A stretch of DNA of 64,000 nt, taken from contig JASJOG010000592.1 of assembly GCA_030142905.1 (NCBI GenBank), positions 34,667 to 98,666 of the forward strand, given 5' to 3'. Shown piece after piece: positions 20,728 to 28,503 of this stretch (positions are counted from its first letter, which is position 1; each line of letters begins with the position of its first letter). Source of the stretch: Heliopora coerulea. Taxonomy: Eukaryota; Cnidaria; Anthozoa; Scleralcyonacea; Helioporidae. The notes under the pieces were generated by a model. The model searched no databases. It saw nothing but the letters and a program-made list of their open reading frames with translations, and had not been told where the DNA came from. The translations under genes were made by a program, and so were the position numbers.

Positions 20728-21382
20728 ATGAATGACAGGGAAGTGAGTGAAACGATCAAACAAAGTTCTCAGCAAAGCAACAAGTTTGTAAAAAAAACCA
20801 TTTAATATGATAATTGTTGGAATGACGGCATGCGGTAAAACAAAATATCTTTTAGATGTTATAGAAAATGAATATAAGAATTATTTTGATTATATTTTTT
20901 TAATTTGTCCTACATTTGAATGGAATAAAACTTATGAAAATTAGAAATATGATAAAGATGAAGATTTTTTTGCAATACCTTGTGATCAAGATAATGTTGA
21001 AGATTGGTTGAAATTTATAGTTGACTTTTCAAAAGGAAGTAAAAGCTTAATCATATTGAATGACTGTGCCAGTGGTAAAAATGTTAAAAATAGAACGAGT
21101 AAGTTGGTTAAATTAGGATTTTCTGCAAGACATTATAATCTTTCTGTTGTTGTTATCACCCAACAATTGACATCTATTGCAAATTCATTTAGAGAAAATA
21201 TTTCAAAATTAATTACATTTTATAATCCAAATAAAAAAGATATGGCAACAATAATTCAAGAATATTTAGATGTAGGTGACCGCAAAGAATTGGATAAAAT
21301 TTTAGAAAAGTTAAAAACAAAAATATATTCAAGATTGGAAATTAATTTAATTTTTCCATTTGGTTATAAAATAAATGAGTGA
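20728..21382 (+). pseudogene. A32-like (FtsK/HerA-type) genome-packaging ATPase, broken
   Basis: Would pump DNA into capsids. Walker A is GMTACGKTKYLL just after the ATG at 20,807; Walker B is SLIILNDC, with Asn where the first acidic residue is usual; the later VVVITQQL fits the sensor/glutamine motif. A TAG at 20,942-20,944 interrupts it, probably from Trp. An upstream ATG at 20,728 (AAAATAAAAAATG) leads in another frame into an A8 run (20,790-20,797), so the natural start is probably there with an indel in the run. The stop overlaps the next ATG by 8 bases (AAATAAATGAGTGA). Lies right after the capsid gene, as expected for a packaging module. Confidence 0.82.
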
Positions 21383-21905
21383 AAATAGTGAACATGTAGA
21401 AGTTCTTTTAATATCTTCAACAACCACAAACAGTGAAGCTGGCGCGAATCGTGAACAGCAAGATGATAAGCCACATAAAAAAGAAGTAATGCAAAAATGC
21501 GAAGAATTGATAAAACTTTCTGAAGATGGTGAAATTAGCCAATCTGTGCAAAATTTGAAAAAAGCAAGTGATAAAGTTATATTAAAAATTCATGCTGAAT
21601 ATGAAGTAGAACAAGCAGAAAAAGCAAATGCATTTTTAGCAGATTTACTAATTAGTAAATTTGCAGATTTATTAGGCGGATTAGATGCAATTGAAAGCAG
21701 TGAAGAATTGGAAAAAGAACTGGTAAAAGATAAATTATTAAAAAGAGATCTAAAATCTGTAGTTGAAAAACTAAGTCCATATTTGCCATATCTTGGAATA
21801 TTATCTGGTGGAGTTACAGTTGGAAAACATGTTACAAAAAAACAATCAAAAACCGGTAGTGAGCAAAGCGAAACGCATCGTAACAACGATGGTGAAGCTG
21901 AATAA
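21375..21905 (+). CDS. Helical Polinton protein with C-terminal hydrophobic patch
   Basis: 176 residues, intact, ATG overlapping the ATPase stop (AAATAAATG). Mostly charged helix (about 30-130, Glu/Lys/Leu-rich, LLISKFADLLGGLDAIE). Near the end YLPYLGILSGGVTVGKHV is hydrophobic and could touch a membrane. N- and C-terminal ends are low-complexity, and the C-terminal one is encoded in part by a micro-hairpin (CATCGT-AACA-ACGATG, 21,876-21,891). Function unknown; overlap with the ATPase suggests a shared transcript. A 12-bp-stem palindrome overlaps its stop. Confidence 0.6.
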   Translation: MSENSEHVEVLLISSTTTNSEAGANREQQDDKPHKKEVMQKCEELIKLSEDGEISQSVQNLKKASDKVILKIHAEYEVEQAEKANAFLADLLISKFADLLGGLDAIESSEELEKELVKDKLLKRDLKSVVEKLSPYLPYLGILSGGVTVGKHVTKKQSKTGSEQSETHRNNDGEAE

Positions 21906-21932
21906 TTTTATAATATGATGTATTATAAAATT
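21904..21932. terminator. 12-bp-stem palindrome between convergent genes
   Basis: AATTTTATAATA, 5-base loop, TATTATAAAATT. It overlaps the stop of the rightward gene and lies 14 bases from the stop of the leftward gene, so one hairpin could serve both 3' ends. Confidence 0.55.
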
Positions 21933-21946
21933 TATAAAATAATTTA

Positions 21947-22450
21947 TTAACCAAAAGCTGATTTTACAAACTCGTTTACTTCTTCTTTAATTTCTTTATC
22001 ATCTTTAATTTCATTTGTCATTTCTTTATTATCTTTAGTTTCATCGCTTCGCCTTTTATCTACTGCTTCAATTCCAACTTTATTCACTTCGTTTGTGTTC
22101 ACTTTATCCAAGCATGCCGCTTTGCCGTTTGTGTCCAAAGATTTGTTTAAAATTTCAGGAACTTGTTTAACAAGATTTGTTTCTTCTTGTTTTGTTTTTT
22201 GTTGAATAGATTTTATAACATTTCTACCAACTAATTTTAAATTTTCATCCATATTGTCAAAAATAAATTGTTCTGATGAAACGGTTCCAAATTGGACATT
22301 ATATTTGATATCATATGCCTGCCCTGCTCCCAATGAAAATCCAAACTAGAATGCTTTTTTCTTAAATATTTTATGATTTTTTTCAATAATTTTTTTAGAC
22401 GGCTTGCCGTCGCTTTTCTCCGGTTTTGAAGTTGATTGTTTGTTTCCCAT
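21947..22450 (-). pseudogene. Probable N-myristoylated Polinton protein, one in-frame stop
   Basis: 167 codons plus stop. The N-terminus MGNKQSTSKPEK fits the N-myristoylation consensus (Gly2, Ser6) followed by basic residues, a membrane-targeting arrangement. A TAG at 22,346-22,348 (codon 35) breaks it, probably from Gln. The body has a Gly-rich stretch and a region with YDIKYNVQFG, and the C-terminal third is a low-complexity Lys/Glu/Asn tail. Two micro-hairpin-like GC islands lie within, including GACGGC-TT-GCCGTC (22,398-22,411). Start context ATAAATAAAAAATG. Role unknown; a matrix-like virion-membrane linker is a guess. Confidence 0.55.
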
Positions 22451-22465
22451 TTTTTATTTATATTT

Positions 22466-22582
22466 TTATTTAATTTTTCTCAAATTATGTTTAAGTAATA
22501 AATGAAACTTTAAATATTTTCTTTTCTTTGTTTTATAATTACAAATATCACATTTATATTTTCTAAAAGGTAAACAATTCAT
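22466..22582 (-). CDS. 38-residue single C2H2 zinc-finger peptide
   Basis: ATG to TAA on the minus strand, preceded by TAAATAAAAAAATG. The peptide holds one clean zinc-finger layout: YKCDICNYKT, 12 residues after the second Cys, then HLLLKH (C-x2-C-x12-H-x4-H), with Lys-rich flanks. Its stop is 16 bases upstream of the next leftward gene. Too short for automated calls, but the motif and start context make it credible. It could bind DNA or RNA near the terminus; target unknown. Confidence 0.55.
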   Translation of the reverse strand: MNCLPFRKYKCDICNYKTKKRKYLKFHLLLKHNLRKIK

Positions 22583-22633
22583 TTTTTTATTTAGAGAAAT
22601 ATTTTTTTTGTTTAATGACAAGATCAGAATTAT

Positions 22634-23186
22634 TGCTTAAAATTGTGTAAAGGGAATTTCCCACCTGTCGCTGGGGATTTCCCTTCCCCCCCACACAGCA
22701 TAGCTGATAAATTCCATACATTCCAGATATCCCTAACAACAGGCACAAGTGAAAATACTTCTTATGTTGACATCGAGCTGTTCAAGTTGCTAGGGATGTT
22801 TGGTATGTTTGGAATTTGAAAAATGTTCTTCGGGTGATTCCCCTGAGGCACTTTGAAAAATTTTACCAAATTTTAAAATGTGTGCTGAAATTCTTGGTAA
22901 CGTTATCAAATTCCTTGAAGCGACCGGAAATGACGTCATCAAGAAAACGGTGATTCCCCTGCGACACTTGGAAAAATTTTGACTCATTTTTAAAATGTGC
23001 TGAAATGGTGTGTTGGAATCCCGCGACCGGAATTGATGTCCTCAAAAATGTTTGAATATTTAATGAGGTGACATCATCAGGATAAAAAGGGATTCCCCTG
23101 TGACACTTTGAAAAATTTTGTTAAAATTTCAAAAATTCTAAAATGTGCTGAAATGGTGTGTCGGAATCCCCCATTTATAGACTACT
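22634..23186. repeat. Terminal repeat of Polinton 2
   Basis: Same architecture and orientation as 14,494-14,974: CATTCCATACATTCCAGAT, GTTGACATCGAGC, then repeated ACTTTGAAAAATTTT blocks (~22,850, 22,965, 23,100) and the end TATAGACTACT. The G/C-richer blocks contain CGGAATCCC/GATTCCCC words. Because the two termini are in direct rather than inverted order they belong to two elements in opposite orientation. Confidence 0.8.
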
Positions 23187-23688
23187 GAAAACATTCCTAA
23201 CCATGGAAAAAGTGTTTAGACGAAATACTACTGGACCTATTTTACATAATCGAGTATTTAAAAGGATTCATTATTGCCGTGTGGCCTAAGAAGTGTACTA
23301 AATTGTCTGAAAATGGTAAACTAACGGTAAAAAAAGAACTTGCACTTAGTAGTTTCTTCAAGTAACATACCGAGACCGTTTTATCAGGTTTCTCGTATGT
23401 TTGGTAATTTATTTTCGTGAAAATATATAACCTGTAACTCCGTTTGACTTTGTCGAAATATATTTAAAATTCTTAAACTTATTTCTATATTTTGAAGACA
23501 TGTTTTGTGTGTATTTCCAAAGAAAACTCGTTGGAAGATGTAAAAAGTCGTGTGGGAGACTAAAACTGACGTACAAGCCCGCGTAGGGGACTGAAACTGA
23601 CGTCCAAAATTGGTCTTCATAAGTGGCCATCTTGGCTTCAGTTTTCATTGGCCAGTTAGCATTCCAGATGTGGAAATTGAGTTCACCG
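23187..23688 (-). mobile_element. hAT-type MITE copy 1, interrupted by Polinton 2
   Basis: Reverse-complement match to most of the copy at 35,062-35,721. The left quarter is missing, replaced by the Polinton end at 23,186, so the Polinton inserted into a pre-existing MITE. Shared marks: CCATCTTGGCTTC, GACGTCCAAAATTGG, TAGCATTCCAGAT. The right end is degenerate (TTCACCG). Confidence 0.75.
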
Positions 23689-23747
23689 TGTGCAAGCCTT
23701 GTTCAGTGAAGTGGAAATACTGGTTCAAATACTGGTTCTTCTTGACT

Positions 23748-23860
23748 CTGAAAATGACAGCCGCCGACGCCGTCGAAACGTCAGTCACTCCTACCGACAC
23801 CAACAATCTTTCTCAAGCCTTATCAAACCTGGACGATCAACTTTCACAATCATCTGCCTA
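23748..23860 (+). repeat. Dispersed repeat with hammerhead-like core
   Basis: GACTCTGAAAATGAC, then a GC-rich stretch, then GTCGAAACGTCAGTCAC and CTTTCTCAAG…CCTGGACGATCAAC. The same order occurs at 31,570-31,660 and partly at 35,755 and 62,650. CTGA…GAAAC around a possible stem resembles a decayed hammerhead ribozyme of Penelope-type elements. Confidence 0.45.
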
Positions 23861-24147
23861 CAGTTCGGTTAAAAACAAAGGGCATCGGTCGCTGCCGTTA
23901 GTAGAAAGATCAATGAATTTTAATGCTGATGCCATCTAGATCTTTGCAGGTGCACTTATTTGTCGCAATTCAAACTTAATGAGGCCAAGCAGTCCCGTTA
24001 TATACATATCAGTGCCTTCAAGAAAACGACCAATAAGTGACGCTATTATTTCAGGGACAGAGGTGCAGATATTCCGAGGTAGAGGAATCAATTAGATTGC
24101 GCAAAAAAACCCAAAACTATTCACCACTGGTGAATAATAATATGAAT

Positions 24148-24208
24148 AATAATCATTAGCATATACCTCGCTGTTCAATCACCAACGAGGTATATGCTAA
24201 TGATTATT
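24148..24208. repeat. Perfect 23-bp inverted repeat
   Basis: Arms 24,148-24,170 and 24,186-24,208 are exact reverse complements around a 15-base spacer (core TTAGCATATACCTCG). Part of the arm (GATGCTAATGATTA) recurs near 24,387. The remaining 24,209-24,580 shows no gene; it includes phrases repeated near 60.5 kb (GCGAAA…AGAGAGCTC-type host repeat). Confidence 0.7.
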
Positions 24209-24582
24209 ACTGGAAGTTAGCTTTCAAATTACCGTGTCTAGAGTAAATAGAGTTCACCAAGGGTGGCACGTTTAAAACTCAGTAAATGGTTTAATCCGTG
24301 TTTCGTAGACATTGTTTTACATTAATCCAGATTGTTTTGGCTTCAGTCTTTCGTTTCGGTTTCCTGTACGGAGACCAGTTTTATAGATGCTAATGATTAC
24401 AATGGGTAGCAAGTTTCCATGCTGAGTCACCATCGTGTGAACTTGTTTCTCTGCGTTAACCCTTTCGAGGTGGGAGCTCTCCTTTAACGAGTAAAATCGC
24501 CTGGCGTTAGCCCTAGTAAAATAATTGAAGTCTTAAGCCGCCGGGAAAGAGTTAGATCTTATGGTGCGAATGATTTGGTCTC

Positions 24583-24960
24583 TTAGCAGTTTCTAATACG
24601 TTCTTGGTCATTCGCGGAGAAAATTGTGTTCTTTTCCAAATTCGTGTACCAACCTTCAAGAAAGCATCGTTCTTGATAGTTTGTGGCAAAATCTAGACAA
24701 ATTACACTGTTCCAGTCTATCTTATCTTTGCTTTTTAGTTGATGGACAGCAATGTTGTTGATTTTATCACCCAATTCTGTGCAGCGTTTGTACTCATTAA
24801 TCATGGTCTTCAGATTTTGGCCAGTTCTTCTGATGCAGGTAGCTGGACACCCTGCACATTTTACCCTACAGATCGCTCCTTTTCTCCTATACAGGTTCTC
24901 TCGGGTCGTTCACCATCGCCATGATACTCCGTAAAATAACGGTTGGTTTGTGTGCCACCT
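24583..24960 (-). pseudogene. Decayed Penelope-like element, GIY-YIG endonuclease end
   Basis: The 74-codon frame at 24,583-24,804 has the C-terminal pattern of PLE GIY-YIG domains: INEYKRCTELGD, AVHQLKSKDKIDWNSV, CLDFATNYQERCFLEGWYTNLE. Upstream bases on the same strand (to ~24,960) give a shifted GCPATYIRRTGQNL-like peptide, the start of such a domain, without an intact frame. The reverse-transcriptase part is not recognisable. Confidence 0.7.
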
Positions 24961-25172
24961 GAATGTTTTATGGCCGAAGGATTCGAGGCCACGCTTCTGA
25001 TGTACTTTTGGTGTAAGGGATAGAGATGACAGTTGTTTATTCTTTCTCTTCTGTGGCAGGTGTTTCAGGATGTTGGTTTAGTACGTTTTGCACTAAAACT
25101 TTAATCGTAGTTATTCCTCCCGAAAACATCCTTTAGATGATGAAGTTTCGGTGAAGGGCATCTGCCAAACGT

Positions 25173-25330
25173 ATGACGACTCTTTTTTATCATGTAACTC
25201 CTTTTCGTATAAAACCCAGTCTAGTTGTTACTCCTATTACAGAATACCTTTCTTTCTCTGACAAAGGGCCTTTTCTCGAAACGTTGGAATTCTTTGAGAT
25301 CAGTCAAGACAGCAATAAACCTTTTAACTT
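25173..25330 (+). repeat. Decayed Penelope-like pLTR fragment
   Basis: Contains CTCTGACAAAGGGCC, then TTTTCTCGAAACGTTGGAATTCTTT. This is the CTGANGA…GAAAC layout of PLE hammerhead motifs with GA changed to AA, followed by the CGTTGGAATTCTTT phrase common at PLE ends. Lies just beyond the GIY-YIG fragment but on the opposite strand, consistent with an inverted PLE arrangement. Confidence 0.4.
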
Positions 25331-25472
25331 TTTACCTTATTTATCACTGTCTACACAGTATTCTATCCTTTATGACAACTCGAGCTCTTTTCTCCAAGAT
25401 CGCTACAGCACTGAATTTATGAGAAGCTGGAAGACAGGAAGAGTGGTCCTGAAGGCAGTCTGTGTTAGTTGA

Positions 25473-27665
25473 TTTCCTGTACGCGTCCTTTGAAGTTAAT
25501 TGTCACTTGTAATCACAAAGCAATCTAGAGACAGACGTTTTCCATTTTTTTCGAATTCAAAAGTAAACTGTATGCCGGGGTTCTGCTTTGTTCAGATGGT
25601 AGAGGAACTCCTTCACTTGTTAATATAGTGTCATCCACATATCGGTATCAAAAAGGTGGTGGGTCCGGGTGAGTACACAGTACATGACGTTTTATGCGTT
25701 GCAAGACAATCTACCTACCACTGCAGGACTGATACAGTTGACTACTGCACTACCGTGAATTTATTGGTAAAAGTGTCCGTTGTATTTTTGTGTGATTAGA
25801 ATTTACGTTTTAAGTGCCTATCCCGTGTGTGTGTATGTTATATGTTCCACTTAAAAATGTAACATATCTTGCTTTTCAAAAATTTCATCCTCATGGAGAT
25901 TTTCGAGGTCAAAGCTTGGTTTTGTCTTTGTGTGGTTGGGAGAAAAAACAGTGGTAATTACTTGCCAGAAATGACGTTAAAGCGAGAACGACTGAGAACA
26001 GCAGTAAATGATTTACATAGAACAAAGTTAGGTTTCTATTTGAAAAACTCAATTTTTTTCCAAGAATTGCTCAGAAGTATTCGGAATTCGGAAACATGCA
26101 GAAAAACTTTCAAGCATGTCTTCGTCTTCCTCGAGTACGGATTATAGCCGAGATGACTCAAGGACGGCGTACTATGCCACACTCATTAACATTCCTTTGT
26201 CTTTCTCATGCTATCACCACAACGTATTTTTGTAACAGTTATTTAAGCCTTATTCAAACATTGTAATTCATCTCGCTCCGAAGATGTTACTTGTTTAGTA
26301 ACGAGACGTAAGCATTAAGGGTCATTTTTATGTTGTTTCCATCATGGTTTCATTAAAAGCTATCTGCTGGGCTATCATATTCTTAACTAGACGGCGAAAG
26401 ATTAACCCGTTTTCTACCAGTACAGATAGAGATTACCAAGTAACCCGAAACTGGTGTGTGTAAACTGGGCGAGCTATTTTACCCACATACAATTCGGTAC
26501 AGGATTGACACGTAAAAGAATAGATAACGTGAGATTTGAATTATCAGACCTTCAGAAATTCTGCGTTTAACTTACGATAGGAGAAAGCATCTTAATTTGT
26601 AAGTTCAAACCTTCTTTAAATGTAATAAAACTTTAGTTTACCTGATTATGGCCGTATTCCGTGTAACGGTGCTGGGCACTTATATCTATTTTAAGATCAC
26701 GATTCCTGCCTGGTTTTCCGCTTACTAGGCATTGTACTAAACTAATGATACATTCAAGACTGAAGAAAAACGTAGTGATAGTCTCACGTACCAGATATCC
26801 ACTGTTTCTCACCTCTGCAACCGACTCCGAGTGCTTCTATGAACTCTTCTTCCACAACTCTTCCATGGTTATGACAGGACAGCCATTATTCGTTCGCCAA
26901 AGGTTCCCCTTCCTAAGGTTGGACACTATCGGCGGCATCATTGTTGGATACGTGATTTGTCATGCATCCCCCTTCGACCTCAATGACGTCTGTCCCTGAG
27001 TTTTTTCCGCTATAATCCGCACTCGTGAAGAAGACATGCTTGAAAGCGTTTCTGACAGTGGTGTAGTCCTGGAACTTTAACAAAGGGGTCTCACCAACAC
27101 AGTGTCCTGAACATCAGGGGAGGACCGAAAAAATGATAAACTTGAAAAATGCTATTTTTTTTATTTTTGCTAACAGTAATTCTGTAATTAAAATTTAACA
27201 GTGTTTCTGTGTTTGTAAAAGGTAAAATATTAGGAATACAATCGCCACGATTAGTACTTGGGCAGCACATGTTATGGCCGACTAGAAATTACTGAAATCA
27301 TTCTTGTTTGAAATGACTGAATATCTTTACATAAATTTCACAGAACGTTCAATGCGAGGTATAAGGCTGAACTAGTTGAACCTTTGACTAAAAATCAGTA
27401 ATCCACCAGGACAGCGTTGAAAAATAAGAATAAACTGAAATTTCCGCTCGATTTCTAACTCAAATTTTGCTCTTTTTTGCCAAATAATTCATTCTTTTCG
27501 CTTTTGTAGGTCGCCAGAAACAGCTTTGACAAAAGCTGTATTATCTAGGTATGTACTGAATTTTCCATAATTTGCCTGGTAAAATTTTTACTCCAGTAAA
27601 TTGAAGATTTAATCGTCGTACATTTTCCACTAAAAGGACTGGGTTTGACGTACATGGCGGCCTCC
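25473..27665. other. No gene recognised
   Basis: About 2.2 kb of host-type DNA. The small frames here (for example 25,869-26,147 and 26,745-26,999) show no domain, no splice pattern and no start context, and I see no structured repeat beyond short A/T runs. Confidence 0.5.
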
Positions 27666-28324
27666 CAATAAACTGGATTTTCATATCTGGAATGCTTAAC
27701 TGGCGAATGAAATGTGAAGCCAAGATGGCCGCCCATGAAGGGCAATTTTGGACGTCAGTTTCAGTCTCCTACGTGACTTTTTACATTTTCTGAGGATTTC
27801 TCAATTTGAAAATACACACAAACATGTCTTCAAAAGATAGAAATGAGTTTAATAACTTTAATTATATTTCGACAAAGTCAAACCGAGTTACTGGTTATAC
27901 ATTTTCACGAAAATAAATTATCAAACAGACGAGAAACCTGATGAAACGGTCTCAAAACATTACGTGAGGAAACTACTTAGTGTACATCGTTTATTTAACC
28001 GTCAGTTTACCATTTTTAGACAAATTCGGATAATTCTTAGGCTACACGGCAAAAATGAATCCTTGTAAACACTCGAGTGTGTAAAACTGGTCCAGTAATA
28101 TTCGTCTGTGCACTTTTTCCATGGTTGTGAATGTTTTCGAAGCTGAACCAAACTAAAGCTGAAGATTAAATTCGTGTAAAGGACTGGAGCTGAAGTACAA
28201 AACTGCGAAGAAGACTGAAAAGGACGCCCAAAATTTCTCTCCATGAGCGGCCATCTTGGCTTGACTTTTTGCCCGAGCAAATGACTGGGAGTTAGCATTC
28301 CAGATATGGAAATTGAGTTCACTG
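27666..28324 (+). mobile_element. hAT-type MITE copy 2 with 8-bp target duplication
   Basis: 659 bp, bounded by CAATAAACTGGATTTTC and GAAATTGAGTTCACTG and flanked on both sides by CGGCCTCC. Long imperfect terminal inverted repeats contain GCCAAGATGGCC-type palindromes. No coding capacity. An 8-bp duplication and CA…TG ends fit hAT. Lies 168 bp upstream of the GCN1 start codon, so it is part of the promoter region or 5' UTR. Confidence 0.88.
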
Positions 28325-28491
28325 CGGCCTCCATATCCACCATTTTTGGCTTGAAAGTTCTCCCTCGAGTTATCGTTCCAGTCTTTTTAGACTTCACTGG
28401 AGTTCACTGTCTGTGGTACAACCAACCGAAAAGAGCAAGAGCAACATGTGCGCCTGCAGTACTTAATGAGTGCACTAAACAAGAATTCACA

Positions 28492-28503
28492 ATGGCGAAC
28501 GAG
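28492..28503 (+). CDS. GCN1: GCN1 exon 1 (start codon)
   Basis: ATGGCGAACGAG then donor GTAAAG; encodes MANE, comparable to the short MAA-type start of animal GCN1. Phase 0 to exon 2. The start is the least certain part because the exon is so short. Confidence 0.65.

Larger units (their letters stand above)
20242..23186. mobile_element. Polinton element 2, terminal fragment in opposite orientation
   Basis: Carries capsid C-terminus, ATPase, a helical protein, a myristoylation-type protein, a zinc-finger peptide and a terminal repeat ending ...TATAGACTACT. Read on the other strand it is the arm that Polinton 1 must carry beyond the left window edge (terminus, ATPase, capsid). It is not that arm itself: the capsid fragment overlaps residues present in 1-984 and differs from them. 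Left side truncated at satellite DNA; right end inserted in a hAT MITE, so the boundary is independently confirmed. Next six bases: GAAAAC. Confidence 0.85.
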
